Source: Nocardioides lijunqiniae (lineage in GTDB: Bacteria; Actinomycetota; Actinomycetes; Propionibacteriales; Nocardioidaceae). Taken from it: a DNA stretch of 64,000 nt. Shown here piece after piece: positions 1 through 9,604 of the stretch. The stretch lies in assembly GCF_015024225.1 (NCBI RefSeq), contig NZ_JACJGM010000023.1, positions 1 to 64,000 of the forward strand. Direction: 5' to 3'. The position numbers and the translations under genes are program-made. Each line of letters begins with the position of its first letter. The first letter of the stretch is position 1. The notes beneath the pieces were generated by a model. The model saw only the letters and a list, made by a program, of their open reading frames with translations. It was not told the origin of the DNA and did not search any database.

Positions 1-2429
1 CCCGCCGCGGCGGCGAGCGGCTGCGGGGCCGGTGTCCCGGAGCCGTCGCGGCGGCCGTTGGCCTCGGGCAGCTCGACCGGGGCGCCGCTGGCCGCGGCCG
101 CGCGCGCCGGAGCGTGACCGGCCCAGGCGAAGACTAGGGCGTCCTCGCCCTTGAGGAAGCGGTGGCACCGGACGCCGCCGGTGGCCCGGCCCTTGGGCGG
201 GTACTCGGTGAACGGCGTGACCTTGACCAGCCCATGCTCGGTGCCGGGCAGGGCGGTGGAGGACCCGGACGCGGTGACCACCACGGAGCCGGCGGGGTCG
301 TCGACCACGCCGAACCAGGCGACCGACTCACCGGACGCGAGCCGCACCCCGGCGATGCCGCCGCCGCCGCGACCCTGGGGACGGACCCCGTCGGCGGAGA
401 AGTGCAGCAGCTGGGCGTCGCTGGTGATGAAGCACAGGGTCTCGCTGCCGGTGGCGAGCTGGGCCGCGCCCACGACCTCGTCGCCGTCCTCGAGGCGGAC
501 GACCTCCCACTCGTCCTTGCCCAGCACCTCGGGGTTGACCCGCTTGACCGTGCCGCGGCGGGTGCCGAGGGCCAGCCCGGGCCCGTCGGCGGTGAGCGTG
601 CACAGGGCGAGCGCCCGCTCGCCGGTGTCGAGCGGCAGCACCTCGCTCATCTGGAGCCCGCCGTTGAGGTTGGGGTCGTTGGCCGACGGCGGCAGCACGG
701 CCGTGACCTCCAGCATGCTGAGCCGCAGCACGCGACCGGCCGAGGTCAGGACGCCGATGTCGCCTCGAGCGGTCGTGGCGACGGCCGAGACCACGACGTC
801 GTGGTTGGTGCGGTCCCCGCCGGAGCCGAACGGCTCGTCGGTGCTCGAGCGGGCCAGCAGGCCGCTCGAGGAGAGCAGCGCGTAGCAGGGGTCGTCGGTC
901 ATCTCGACCGACGCGGAGGCCGCCACGGGCGCCGCGGCGCCGAGCAGGACCGTGCGGCGAGGGGTGCCGTAGGTCTTCGCGACCTCGGTGAGCTCGTCGC
1001 TGACGACCTTGCGCAGCAGCTTGTCGTCGCCCAGGATCGCCTCGAGCTCCTCGATCTCGCGGCGCAGCTCCTCCTGCTCCTTCTCGAGCTCGATGCGGCT
1101 GAACCGGGTGAGCCGCCGCAGCTGCATCTCGAGGATGTAGTCGGTCTGGGCCACCGAGAGGTCGAAGACCGACATCAGGCGCTCGCGGGCGGTCGCGGCG
1201 TCGTCGCTGGTGCGGATCACCTGGATCACCTCGTCGATGTCGAGCAGGGCGATCAGCAGCCCGTCGACGAGGTGGAGCCGGTCGGCGCGCTTGTTGCGGC
1301 GGAACTGCGAGCGGCGGCGCACGACGTCGTAGCGGTGGTCCAGGAAGACCTGGAGCATCTCCTTGAGGCCGAGCGTGCGCGGCTGGCCGTCGACCAGCGC
1401 GACGTTGTTGATGCCGAAGGAGTCCTCCATCGGCGTCTGGCGGTAGAGCTGCTCGAGCAGCGCCTCCGGCACGAAGCCGTTCTTGATCTCGATCACCAGG
1501 CGCAGGCCGTGCTCGCGGTCGGTGAGGTCCTTCATGTCGGAGATGCCCTGGAGCTTCTTGCCCTGCACGAGGGTCTTGATGCGCTCGACGACCTTCTCGG
1601 TGCCCACGCCGTAGGGCAGCTCGGTCACGACGATGCCCTTGCGGCGCCCGATCGTCTCGATCCGGGCGGTGGCGCGCATCCGGAACGAGCCGCGGCCGGT
1701 CTCGTAGGCGTCGCGGATGCCGTCGAGGCCGACGATCTTGCCGCCGGTGGGCAGGTCGGGCCCGGGGACGAAGCGCATCAGGTCGTCGACGGTCGCCTTC
1801 GGGTGCGAGATCAGGTGGCGCAGGGCCTGGACGACCTCGACGAGGTTGTGCGGCGCGCAGTTGGTGGCCATGCCGACCGCGATGCCGGTCGTGCCGTTGA
1901 CGACCAGGTGCGGGATCGCCGCGGGCAGGACCGAGGGCTCCAGCTCGCGGGAGTCGTAGTTGGGCTTGAAGTCGACCGTGTCCTCGTCGATCGAGGCGGT
2001 CATCGCCACGGCGGCGGGCGCCATGCGGCACTCGGTGTAGCGCATGGCGGCGGGGGAGTCGTCCGGCGAGCCGAAGTTGCCGTGGCCGTCGACGGTCGGC
2101 AGCCGCAGCGAGAACGGCTGGGTCATCCGCACGAGCGCGTCGTAGATCGCGCCGTCGCCGTGCGGGTGCAGGCGACCCATGACCTCGCCGACGACGCGGG
2201 CGCTCTTGACGTGGCCGCGGTCGGGGCGCAGGCCCATGTCGTTCATCGTGTAGAGGATCCGGCGCTGGACCGGCTTGAGGCCGTCGCGGGCGTCGGGCAG
2301 CGCGCGGGAGTAGATGACGGAGTAGGCGTACTCGAGGAACGAGGCCCGCATCTCGTCGCCGACGTCGATGTCGAGGATGTGCTCCTCGAAGTCGTCGGGG
2401 ACGGGCGGCTGGGGAGTACGACGTGCCAT
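1..2429 (-). CDS. parC: DNA topoisomerase IV subunit A (ParC-type), 3' end cut by window
   Basis: ATP-dependent type IIA topoisomerase A subunit that cleaves and rejoins DNA together with a ParE partner encoded outside the window. About 809 residues are visible from ATG at 2429; the C-terminus runs off the left edge. The breakage-reunion domain carries the catalytic tyrosine (about Tyr131) in RYTEC. The quinolone-pocket helix reads [13 protein letters not shown], so the usual Ser (GyrA 83) is Gly. The beta-pinwheel C-terminal domain follows. I see no QRRGGKG-type GyrA box in the visible part, and there is no adjacent gyrB, which favours ParC over GyrA. Gene order (ParC next to a GNAT/acyl-CoA-synthetase fusion) is common in actinobacteria. 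GyrA cannot be fully excluded. Confidence 0.88.
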   Translation of the reverse strand, partial: MARRTPQPPVPDDFEEHILDIDVGDEMRASFLEYAYSVIYSRALPDARDGLKPVQRRILYTMNDMGLRPDRGHVKSARVVGEVMGRLHPHGDGAIYDALVRMTQPFSLRLPTVDGHGNFGSPDDSPAAMRYTECRMAPAAVAMTASIDEDTVDFKPNYDSRELEPSVLPAAIPHLVVNGTTGIAVGMATNCAPHNLVEVVQALRHLISHPKATVDDLMRFVPGPDLPTGGKIVGLDGIRDAYETGRGSFRMRATARIETIGRRKGIVVTELPYGVGTEKVVERIKTLVQGKKLQGISDMKDLTDREHGLRLVIEIKNGFVPEALLEQLYRQTPMEDSFGINNVALVDGQPRTLGLKEMLQVFLDHRYDVVRRRSQFRRNKRADRLHLVDGLLIALLDIDEVIQVIRTSDDAATARERLMSVFDLSVAQTDYILEMQLRRLTRFSRIELEKEQEELRREIEELEAILGDDKLLRKVVSDELTEVAKTYGTPRRTVLLGAAAPVAASASVEMTDDPCYALLSSSGLLARSSTDEPFGSGGDRTNHDVVVSAVATTARGDIGVLTSAGRVLRLSMLEVTAVLPPSANDPNLNGGLQMSEVLPLDTGERALALCTLTADGPGLALGTRRGTVKRVNPEVLGKDEWEVVRLEDGDEVVGAAQLATGSETLCFITSDAQLLHFSADGVRPQGRGGGGIAGVRLASGESVAWFGVVDDPAGSVVVTASGSSTALPGTEHGLVKVTPFTEYPPKGRATGGVRCHRFLKGEDALVFAWAGHAPARAAAASGAPVELPEANGRRDGSGTPAPQPLAAAA

Positions 2430-2505
2430 GGGCCCATCCTCTCCCGCACCGACCGGACACCTGGAGGGGGCACGCCGTACACCGGGGACGGGATAGATTG
2501 CAGCG

Positions 2506-5217
2506 GTGAGCGCCGAGCCGACCGAGGAGACCGTCGTTCCCAGCGCGCCCCGTCACTGGGAGGCCGACGTCCTGCTGCGCGACGGGCGCACGGCCCACAT
2601 CCGGCCGATCCAGCCGGACGACGCCGAGCTGCTCGTGGAGTTCTACGCCCGGGTCTCCGACACGTCGAAGTACTACCGCTTCTTCAGCCCCATGCCGCTG
2701 CTCTCGGAACGCGACGTCAAGCGCTTCACCCAGGTCGACCACCAGCAGCGCGTGGCCCTCGTCCTGATGCTCCAGGGCCGGATGATCGCCGTGGGCCGCT
2801 TCGACGTGGTCCACCCCGGCGAGGCCGAGGTCGCCTTCCTCGTCGAGGACGAGCACCACGGCCGCGGGATCGCGCAGCTGCTGCTCGAGCACCTCGCCCA
2901 GGCCGGTCGCGAGCGCGGAGTCGAGCGCTTCACCGCCGAGGTCCTGCCCGACAACCACCGGATGATCCAGACCTTCCGCGACGCCGGCTACCGCGTCGCC
3001 AGCGAGTACGACGAGGGCGTGCTCATGCTGGAGTTCTCCATCGACCCCACCGAGACCGCGATCGGCGTGATGCGCGGGCGCGAGCACCGGGCCGAGGCTG
3101 CGTCGATCGAGCGCTTCTTCAACCCGCGGTCGGTGGCCGTCATCGGCGCCAGCCGCCGCCAGGACACGATCGGCCAGGCGCTCGTGCGCAACCTCGTGAC
3201 CGGCGACTACACGGGCCGCGTCTACGTCGTCAACCAGAGCGCCACCGCCGTCTCGGGGATGCCGGCCTACAAGTCGGTGAGCGAGATCCCCGACGACGTC
3301 GACGTCGCGATCGTCGCCGTGCCCGCCGACGCCGTCGAGGACGTCGTGCTCGACTGCGCGGCCAAGGGCGTGCACGGCCTGATCGTCGTCTCGTCCGGCT
3401 TCGCCGAGACCGGCGACGAGGGCCGCAAGCGGCAGCGTCGCCTGGTCGGCCTGTCGCGCTCCTACGGCCTGCGCCTGATCGGCCCCAACTGCCTCGGCGT
3501 CATCAACACCGACCCGACGGTGTCGATCAACGCCTCCTTGTCGTCGGTCATGCCGGCGCGCGGCCGTGCGGGCTTCTTCTGCCAGTCCGGCGCGCTGGGC
3601 TCGGCCATCCTGGAGAAGGTCAAGAACCGCGGCCTGGGCCTCTCGACGTTCGTCAGCGCCGGCAACCGCGCCGACGTGTCCGGCAACGACCTGCTCCAGT
3701 ACTGGGAGGAGGACGACTCCACCGAGGTCGTCCTGCTCTACCTCGAGTCCATCGGAAACCCGCGCAAGTTCTCCCGCATCGCCCGACGGGTCTCGCTGCG
3801 CAAGCCGATCATCGCCGTGCGCTCGGGCCGCACGACCCAGGGCGTCCCGATGGGTCACGCCGTACGCCGGATCGCGGCGCCGCCGCAGGCCGTCGACGCG
3901 ATGTTCCGCCAGGCCGGCGTCATCCAGGTCGACACGCTGGAGGAGATGTTCGACGTCGCCCAGCTGCTCGCCCACCAGCCGCTGCCGCGGGGGCGCCGCG
4001 TGGCGGTCGTGGGCAACTCCGACGCGCTCGGGCTGCTCGCCGTCGACGCGGCCGTGTCGGTCGGGCTGGTCGTCAACAAGTCGGTGGCGCTGGGCGCCGA
4101 GGCCACGGCCGACGACTTCGAGGACGCTCTCGACGCCGCCATCGACGACCCCGACATCGACTCGGTCATCGCCGTCTACATCCCGCCGCTGAACGTCTCC
4201 GGCGAGGACGTCGCCAATGTCCTGGCCGCCGTGGGGGAGCAGTCCGACAAGCCGCTCGTGTCGTCGTTCCTCGGCGCCGAGGGCGTGCCCGAGCTGCTGC
4301 GCGTCCCCGACGTCGCCGGCTCCACCGCCGGACGCGGCTCGGTGCCGTCGTACCCCGCCGTCGAGGCCGCCGTGCGCGCCCTCGCCCGCGTCGTGGAGTA
4401 CGCCGTGTGGCTGCGCACCCCCGACGGCCCCCAGCCCGACACCGCCGACGTCGACCTCGGCGCCGCCCGTCGTCTCGTGACCGCGGCCCTGGCCGAGCAC
4501 CCGCAGGGCGTGGCGCTGACGCCCGCGCAGACCCGGGAGCTGCTGGCCGCCTACGACATCGACGTCTGGGAGTGCCGCTCGGTCGACACCCTGCAGGAGG
4601 CGCAGGACGCAGGCCGCGAGCTCGACTGGGACGTCGTGCTCAAGGCGACCTCGCACCCGCTGCGGGAGCGCCCCGACCTGGCCCACGTGTGGCGCAACAT
4701 CGACACTCCCGACGAGATGCGCGACGCGTGGGAGACGCTCACCGAGCTGGTGGGCCAGCCCGAGACATCCGGCTTCGTGGTGCAGAAGAACGCGCCCCCG
4801 GGGGTGCCGGTGGCCGTGCGCAGCATCGAGGACCCGCTCTTCGGGCCCGTGGTGTCCTTCGGGATCTCGGGGCCGATCATCGAGCTCCTGGCCGACAAGT
4901 CCTACCGGATCCCGCCGTTGGGCGCCCGCGACGCCGCGGCCATGGTGCGCGAGGTGAAGAGCTCCCCGATGCTCTTCGGCTACCGCGGCGCCGACGTCGT
5001 CGACGTGGGCGAGGTGGAGCGGCTGATCTCGCGCGTCGCCCAGCTGCAGAACGACATGCCGCAGGTCAGCGCGCTCGAGCTGTCCCTGGTCCTGGCAGGC
5101 ACGACCGGCGCCAGCGTGCTCACCGCCGAGGCGCGGGTGGAGCCGGTGGCCGACGCCCGCTCGGACCTGTTCGTGCGGCGGATGCCCGAGCTGCCGGGCG
5201 ACACCCTGCCCAGCTGA
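2506..5217 (+). CDS. GNAT acetyltransferase fused to NDP-forming acyl-CoA synthetase-like domains (protein lysine acetyltransferase type)
   Basis: 903 aa. The N-terminal GNAT domain (about 20-180) has an acetyl-CoA loop around [15 protein letters not shown] (113-127). It is followed by a CoA-binding Rossmann domain starting near RSVAVIGAS (about 208), a succinyl-CoA-ligase-like domain and a C-terminal ATP-grasp domain (about 680-890). Proteins of this family (Pat) acetylate acyl-CoA synthetases and other enzymes on lysine. The GNAT-first order is the one described for Streptomyces lividans PatA, opposite to Salmonella Pat. The GTG start has TAGATT at 2494-2499, 6 bases upstream, suggesting a leaderless message. 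Divergent from parC. Whether the synthetase part is active cannot be judged from sequence alone. Confidence 0.88.
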   Translation: MSAEPTEETVVPSAPRHWEADVLLRDGRTAHIRPIQPDDAELLVEFYARVSDTSKYYRFFSPMPLLSERDVKRFTQVDHQQRVALVLMLQGRMIAVGRFDVVHPGEAEVAFLVEDEHHGRGIAQLLLEHLAQAGRERGVERFTAEVLPDNHRMIQTFRDAGYRVASEYDEGVLMLEFSIDPTETAIGVMRGREHRAEAASIERFFNPRSVAVIGASRRQDTIGQALVRNLVTGDYTGRVYVVNQSATAVSGMPAYKSVSEIPDDVDVAIVAVPADAVEDVVLDCAAKGVHGLIVVSSGFAETGDEGRKRQRRLVGLSRSYGLRLIGPNCLGVINTDPTVSINASLSSVMPARGRAGFFCQSGALGSAILEKVKNRGLGLSTFVSAGNRADVSGNDLLQYWEEDDSTEVVLLYLESIGNPRKFSRIARRVSLRKPIIAVRSGRTTQGVPMGHAVRRIAAPPQAVDAMFRQAGVIQVDTLEEMFDVAQLLAHQPLPRGRRVAVVGNSDALGLLAVDAAVSVGLVVNKSVALGAEATADDFEDALDAAIDDPDIDSVIAVYIPPLNVSGEDVANVLAAVGEQSDKPLVSSFLGAEGVPELLRVPDVAGSTAGRGSVPSYPAVEAAVRALARVVEYAVWLRTPDGPQPDTADVDLGAARRLVTAALAEHPQGVALTPAQTRELLAAYDIDVWECRSVDTLQEAQDAGRELDWDVVLKATSHPLRERPDLAHVWRNIDTPDEMRDAWETLTELVGQPETSGFVVQKNAPPGVPVAVRSIEDPLFGPVVSFGISGPIIELLADKSYRIPPLGARDAAAMVREVKSSPMLFGYRGADVVDVGEVERLISRVAQLQNDMPQVSALELSLVLAGTTGASVLTAEARVEPVADARSDLFVRRMPELPGDTLPS

Positions 5218-5287
5218 CCGGAGCGGCTCCCGCGGCCGCGGCGTCACCTCGGTGCCGTCGCCGGGGGAGTAGTGACAGACTGACCGC

Positions 5288-5875
5288 ATGCGCAGCACCC
5301 GGACCGACGACCGCGACCGCACCCTGGAGCTCCGGAAGGCCATCGCCCGCACGGGCTACTACCCCGAGGTCGTCGCCGACGGCGTGGACGCGGCGGTCGC
5401 CGGCGAGCAGGTGCTCTCCTTCTACGTCCACCACGAGCCCACCTTCGAGCGCGACGAGGTGCGCCGCCACCAGAGCGTGATCGTGCTGACGCCCTCGCGG
5501 CTGATCCTGGCCCACACCGACGAGCACGCCGGCGACGACCTGCTGCCGGAGCCCTACACCTCGACGTCCACGGAGGCCATCGCCCTGTCGGCGGTGAAGT
5601 CCGTGGTGGTCACGCGGATGACCGCGAACCCGACCTCCGGGCCCACCCCGCCCGCCGAGGCCGTCATGACCATCGGCTGGGGCGGCGTCAGCCGCATCGA
5701 CCTCGAGCCGGCCGCCTGCGCCGACCCCGACTGCGACGCCGACCACGGCTACACCGGGGTCCTCGCCTCCGACGACTTCTCGCTGCGGGTCAGCGCCGCC
5801 GCCGACGGCGGCGAGGCGGTCGCCGGGCTGCTATCCTTCGCCGAGACCCTGTCGGCCCGCACCCACGCCGGGTGA
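5288..5875 (+). CDS. DUF5998 family protein
   Basis: 195 aa, soluble, no signal peptide or membrane segment. The sequence looks like the actinobacterial DUF5998 family, whose function is unknown; a short Cys-rich segment (ACADPDCDADHG, about 141-152) might bind metal. The stop overlaps the GTG start of the following phosphodiesterase gene by 4 bases, so the two are probably translated together. A shared role in nucleotide or phosphate-ester metabolism is only an inference from this coupling. Start chosen at ATG 5288, the first in frame after the upstream gene. Confidence 0.75.
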   Translation: MRSTRTDDRDRTLELRKAIARTGYYPEVVADGVDAAVAGEQVLSFYVHHEPTFERDEVRRHQSVIVLTPSRLILAHTDEHAGDDLLPEPYTSTSTEAIALSAVKSVVVTRMTANPTSGPTPPAEAVMTIGWGGVSRIDLEPAACADPDCDADHGYTGVLASDDFSLRVSAAADGGEAVAGLLSFAETLSARTHAG

Positions 5876-6990
5876 GCGGCTTCCTCGAGCCCGCCTACGG
5901 GCAGCGCTCGCTGGGCGACATCGTCCCCGCCGTCGCGAAGGCGCTGGGCGTGCCGGGCGCCGCCGAGCCCACGGGGCTGGTGCTGCCCGACGCGGCGTCG
6001 TACGTCGTGTTCCTGATCGACGGCCTCGGGGCCCGCCTGCTCGAGCGCTACGCGCACGCCGCGCCGTACCTCTCGAGCCTGCTGGCCGGGCAGGAGCCGG
6101 CCACCGCCGGCGTCCCGTCGACGACGGCCACGAGCCTCACCTCGCTCGGCACGGGCCTCAGCCCCGGCACCCACGGCATGGTCGGCTTCACCTCCCGCGT
6201 CCCCGGCACCGACCGGCTGCTCAACGCGTTGTTCTGGGACCAGGACGTCGACCCGCGGGAGTGGCAGCCGCACGAGACGGCGTTCGCGCGGCTGCAGCGC
6301 TCGGGCGTGCCGGTGACGGTGGTCAACAAGCGCGAGTTCCGTGACAGCGGGCTGACGGTGGCCGCCCATCGCGGCGGTGAGTTCGTGGGGGCCGACAAGG
6401 TCGGCGAGGGGATCGCCGCCGCCGTCGCCTCCTCGTCGGTGCGGCCCTCGCTCACCTATCTCTACGACGGCGACCTCGACTGGACCGGGCACCGCTACGG
6501 CGTCAGGTCCAGCCAGTGGCTGATGCAGCTGTCGATGATCGACGCCGAGGCCGAGCAGCTGCGCGAGGCGCTCCCGAGCCACACCCGACTGGTGGTCGTG
6601 GCCGACCACGGGATGGTCGACTCCCCGCCGGAGAGCCGCATCGACGTGGACGAGCACCTCGAGCTGCGCGACGGTGTCGCCCTCCTGGGCGGCGAGGCGC
6701 GCTTCCGCCACCTCTACTGCCAGCGCGGCGCCGTCGACGACGTCGTCGCGACCTGGACCGAGCGCCTGGGTGAGCGCGCCGAGGTGATGACCCGCGAGAC
6801 CGCCATCGCGCGCGGCTGGTTCGGTGCGGTCGCGCCGCTCGTGCTTCCCCGCCTCGGCGACGTGGTGGTGGCCGCCCGAGGGGACCACGCCGTGCTGTCG
6901 TCGGTCGACTTCCCGTACGAGGCGAGCCTCGTCGGGCTGCACGGCTCGCTCACCGAGGACGAGATGCTGATCCCCCTCGTCGTCGACTGA
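5872..6990 (+). CDS. Alkaline-phosphatase superfamily phosphodiesterase / nucleotide pyrophosphatase-like protein
   Basis: 372 aa. Metal-ligand and nucleophile motifs of the type I phosphodiesterase (NPP) branch are present: FLIDGLG near the N-terminus (first metal Asp), the nucleophile segment PSTTATSLTSLGTG (about 83-96, Thr/Ser nucleophile) and VADHGMVD (Asp-His metal ligands, about 243-250). No signal peptide, so probably cytoplasmic. It would hydrolyse a phosphodiester or pyrophosphate bond in a nucleotide-type substrate; the actual substrate is unknown. GTG start overlaps the DUF5998 stop (GTGA). Convergent with the hydrolase gene that follows, with only 12 bases between the stops. Confidence 0.85.
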   Translation: MSGFLEPAYGQRSLGDIVPAVAKALGVPGAAEPTGLVLPDAASYVVFLIDGLGARLLERYAHAAPYLSSLLAGQEPATAGVPSTTATSLTSLGTGLSPGTHGMVGFTSRVPGTDRLLNALFWDQDVDPREWQPHETAFARLQRSGVPVTVVNKREFRDSGLTVAAHRGGEFVGADKVGEGIAAAVASSSVRPSLTYLYDGDLDWTGHRYGVRSSQWLMQLSMIDAEAEQLREALPSHTRLVVVADHGMVDSPPESRIDVDEHLELRDGVALLGGEARFRHLYCQRGAVDDVVATWTERLGERAEVMTRETAIARGWFGAVAPLVLPRLGDVVVAARGDHAVLSSVDFPYEASLVGLHGSLTEDEMLIPLVVD

Positions 6991-7002
6991 GCCGGAGCCG
7001 AC

Positions 7003-7887
7003 CTAGCCGGCGTCGACCCGCGCCGTGTGCTCCAGCACGGCGCTCGCGAGCGCCTCGGGCGCCTCCTGCGCCACCAGGTGCCCGACCCCCGCGAGGTGCA
7101 CCGACGTCACGTCGGCTCCCGCCACCTGGCCGAACGTGCTCGCGGTGAACGGGTGGCTCGCGGCGTCGACGGTGAGGACCGGCATCGAGAGCGGGGACGC
7201 CTCCGCCAGGGCACGGGTCCGGCCGGCGTCGGCGAACAGCGACCGGTACAGCCCCGCGCTGCCCCGCCAGGCGTGGGGGCGGGAGTAGGTCCGGACGAAC
7301 TCGACGGCGTCCTCCTCGGTGACCGTGCCCGGCGCCGCCATCAGGGACCAGGCCCAGTCGAGGAGGGCACGCTCGTGGCCGGGGAGCAACAGCTCCGGGA
7401 TGCCTGGGGCGCCGAGCATCCCGACGTGCCAGGAGCCGCCGTGGTTGACGTCGGCGAGCGTCTCGAGCCCGAAGCCGGCCAGCGTGCTCTCGACGGCCAC
7501 CAGGCTGAGCACGTCGTCCGGGTGCCGGGCCGCGAGCTGGAAGCCGATGCCGCCGCTGATGTCCTGGACGAGCAGGTGCACGGGTCCCTCGCCGAGGTGC
7601 TCCACGAGCCGGTGCAGGTCCGCCACGGAGTCCGCCTCGTCGTAGTCGCCGTCGCCGTTGCCGGAGTCGCCGAAGCCGCGCAGGTCGACGGCGTGGACGC
7701 GGTGCTCCCGGGCCAGCAGCGGGATCAGGCGGTGGAAGGCCCACCAGGTCTCGGGCCAGCCGTGGACCAGCAGGACGGGGGAGCCGGCCGCGCCGGCGGA
7801 GACGTGGTGCAGCCGGGTGCCGTCCAGGTCGGTGAGGTGATGCGTGACCTCCGGGATGGTGGCGGCGGACGGGGCGGTGAGCGTCAC
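7003..7887 (-). CDS. Alpha/beta hydrolase, epoxide-hydrolase-like
   Basis: 294 aa alpha/beta hydrolase. The oxyanion motif HGWPETWW (about 38-45) and the nucleophile elbow VQDISGG, where the nucleophile position is Asp rather than Ser, match epoxide hydrolases and haloalkane dehalogenases. The catalytic His is likely in GVGHLV near the C-terminus. GTG start at 7887 is chosen because AGGAG lies about 8 bases upstream; the open frame continues further but would run through the operator region and the divergent marR gene. Probably repressed by the divergent MarR protein through the two palindromes between the genes. Substrate unknown. Confidence 0.85.
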   Translation of the reverse strand: MTLTAPSAATIPEVTHHLTDLDGTRLHHVSAGAAGSPVLLVHGWPETWWAFHRLIPLLAREHRVHAVDLRGFGDSGNGDGDYDEADSVADLHRLVEHLGEGPVHLLVQDISGGIGFQLAARHPDDVLSLVAVESTLAGFGLETLADVNHGGSWHVGMLGAPGIPELLLPGHERALLDWAWSLMAAPGTVTEEDAVEFVRTYSRPHAWRGSAGLYRSLFADAGRTRALAEASPLSMPVLTVDAASHPFTASTFGQVAGADVTSVHLAGVGHLVAQEAPEALASAVLEHTARVDAG

Positions 7888-7900
7888 GGGGACTCCTGCA

Positions 7901-7928
7901 TAGTGGACAACGTGGTTGTCCTCCACTA
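7901..7928. promoter_or_regulatory. MarR-type operator 1, imperfect inverted repeat
   Basis: Arms TAGTGGACAAC and GTTGTCC-TCCACTA face each other around GTG, with one extra base in the right arm. It lies between the divergent hydrolase and marR genes and contains the same GACAAC half-site as operator 2. Probable MarR binding site (inference from position and symmetry). Confidence 0.65.
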
Positions 7929-7929
7929 T

Positions 7930-7946
7930 AGACAACTCAGTTGTCT
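7930..7946. promoter_or_regulatory. MarR-type operator 2, perfect inverted repeat
   Basis: AGACAAC-TCA-GTTGTCT is a perfect 7+3+7 palindrome. It sits 15 bases before TATGCT (7962-7967), a likely -10 element for marR, so binding here would cover the -35 region and allow autorepression. Confidence 0.7.
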
Positions 7947-7974
7947 TGTTCAAGTCGATCGTATGCTCTGCCGC

Positions 7975-8448
7975 ATGTCCCGATCCGGCGCCGACCTCGC
8001 GCTGCTGATGCTGGGCGGATTCCGGGTGCTGGCCGACCGGGCGACCGCCGAGCTCGCGGCGCGGGGTCACGACGACGTGCGCCCGGTCCACGACTTCGCC
8101 CTCCAGGCGATCCTGTCGGGTGCCGACAGCGCCTCCGAGCTGGGCCGCCGGATGTCGGTGACCAAGCAGGCGGCCGCCAAGACGATCGCGGCCCTCGAGG
8201 AGCGGCGCTACGTCGTGCGCGAGCCGGACCCGGACGACCGCCGTCGGATGCGGCTCCAGGTGACCGACCACGGCCTGGCCATGCTGCGCGAGGGGGAGGC
8301 GATCTTCGACGAGATGCGCCGCTCGTGGGAGGAGCAGGTGGGCGCCGACGTCCTGCGCGAGGTCGAGAGCGCGCTGCGGGCGCTGGTCGGCGACCGGACG
8401 GTCCGGCTGGACTCACCGGGCTGGGTGGGCCACGAGCTCGAGTCGTAG
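7975..8448 (+). CDS. MarR family transcriptional regulator
   Basis: 157 aa winged-helix regulator. The DNA-reading helix lies around SVTKQAAAKTIAALEERRYV (about 59-78) and the wing contains DPDDRRRMRLQVT. The ATG at 7975 has TATGCT ending 7 bases upstream, consistent with a leaderless mRNA; an in-frame ATG at 7963 is less likely because it lies inside that hexamer. Divergent from the epoxide-hydrolase-like gene with two matching palindromes between them, so it probably represses both itself and the hydrolase until a small phenolic or lipophilic ligand binds. The ligand is unknown. Confidence 0.88.
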   Translation: MSRSGADLALLMLGGFRVLADRATAELAARGHDDVRPVHDFALQAILSGADSASELGRRMSVTKQAAAKTIAALEERRYVVREPDPDDRRRMRLQVTDHGLAMLREGEAIFDEMRRSWEEQVGADVLREVESALRALVGDRTVRLDSPGWVGHELES

Positions 8449-8459
8449 CCGGAGGGGGC

Positions 8460-9125
8460 TCAGCCGAACGGCAGCGGCTCCGCGGCCAGGCTCACGGCGT
8501 GGGCCCGGGCGGCGGTCAGCCGGCGCCGGTGGTGCTGGCGGCAGAGGACCTCGTAGGACACCTCGGCCGGCTCGCCGGCCACCGCCTCGTCCGGCTGCTC
8601 GACGTCGCCGACGACGATGACCTCGCCCTCGACCACCATGACGCCGTCCTCGGTGCGCGCGTTGTGGGTGGCGCGCTTGCCGCACCAGCACAGGGTCTCG
8701 ACCTGGAGCACGTTCATCCGGTCCGCGAGCTCGACCAGGCGCGCGCTGCCCTCGAAGAGCGAGGTGCGGAAGTCGGTGAGGATCCCGAACGCGAAGACGT
8801 CGATCTGGAGCTCGTCGACGACCTTGGCCAGGTCGTCGACCTGGGCGCGCGTGTAGAACTGGGCCTCGTCGCAGATCAGGTAGTCGATGCGGCCGCCCTG
8901 GGTGAGGGCGTCGACGACGTAGCGCCAGAAGTCGAACTCCGGCGCCACCTCGATCGCCTCGTGCGCCAGGCCGAGCCGGCTCGACAGCGTGGCCTCGCCG
9001 GCGCGGTCGAGGGTGGTGAAGATCCGCCCCTGCCGACCGCGCACCGCGTGGTTGTGGTTGGTCTGGAGCGCCAACGTACTCTTGCCGGAGTCCATGGTCC
9101 CGGTGAAGAAGTGCAGTTCCGCCAC
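8460..9125 (-). CDS. tdk: Thymidine kinase
   Basis: 221 aa type II thymidine kinase of the dTTP salvage pathway, phosphorylating thymidine to dTMP. The P-loop GTMDSGKST is near the N-terminus, the Walker-B-like DEAQF in the middle, and zinc-lasso ligands CWC and CRQHH towards the C-terminus. GTG at 9125 gives the usual family N-terminus VAELHFFTGTMDSGKS and has CAGGA 8 bases upstream. An alternative ATG at 9149 overlaps the VOC stop codon and would add eight residues. Downstream of, and probably co-transcribed with, the VOC gene. Confidence 0.93.
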   Translation of the reverse strand: MAELHFFTGTMDSGKSTLALQTNHNHAVRGRQGRIFTTLDRAGEATLSSRLGLAHEAIEVAPEFDFWRYVVDALTQGGRIDYLICDEAQFYTRAQVDDLAKVVDELQIDVFAFGILTDFRTSLFEGSARLVELADRMNVLQVETLCWCGKRATHNARTEDGVMVVEGEVIVVGDVEQPDEAVAGEPAEVSYEVLCRQHHRRRLTAARAHAVSLAAEPLPFG

Positions 9126-9148
9126 GCGGCGCATCCTGTCACGGGCCA

Positions 9149-9550
9149 TCACGGAGAAGGGGCGGCGACCTCCCACAGGTGCCCGTCAGGGTCGGCGAAC
9201 GTCCCGGTGTGGCCCCACGGACGCTGCTGCGCCGGGCTCACGACCTCGCCGCCGGCCTCTGCTGCCCGGGCCAGCAGGCCGTCGACCTCCGCCGGGGACC
9301 CGGCGGCGAGGCTGAGCAGGCACTCGGCCGTGTCGCGGGCCGCCGTCGTCCGGCCGGCCGTGACCCACCCGAAGCCGTCCGTGGGGATCAGCATCACGTG
9401 CAGCCCGTCGTTGAGTGCCACCTGGAGGGGCTCGGGCACACCGTCGTCGGCGGGCTCTCCGGGGGTGGCGAAGCCGAGGGCGGCGAAGAAGTCGTGGGCT
9501 CGCCTGCGGTCGTCGGTGGGCAGGCACAGGGTGACGCGCTGGGTCCTCAT
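9149..9550 (-). CDS. VOC (glyoxalase/bleomycin-resistance fold) family protein
   Basis: 133 aa single vicinal-oxygen-chelate module with paired beta-alpha-beta-beta-beta repeats; the C-terminal FADPDGHLWEV is the typical metal-binding edge of this fold. The VOC superfamily includes dioxygenases, isomerases and antibiotic-binding proteins, so the reaction cannot be named. The stop TGA shares a base with an ATG that could start tdk, so the two genes are probably coupled. Confidence 0.85.
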   Translation of the reverse strand: MRTQRVTLCLPTDDRRRAHDFFAALGFATPGEPADDGVPEPLQVALNDGLHVMLIPTDGFGWVTAGRTTAARDTAECLLSLAAGSPAEVDGLLARAAEAGGEVVSPAQQRPWGHTGTFADPDGHLWEVAAPSP

Positions 9551-9604
9551 GCCTGCTGGACCCGTCGCGGACGACGGACTCATCGCTCCGGGCAGGATGG
9601 GCGC

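Noticed and set aside
162..5480. Very long open frames opposite or across the parC and acetyltransferase genes on both strands
   Set aside because: They are the normal result of high third-position GC; their translations are Arg/Pro/Gly/Asp-biased and show no domain, while the other frames carry clear families.
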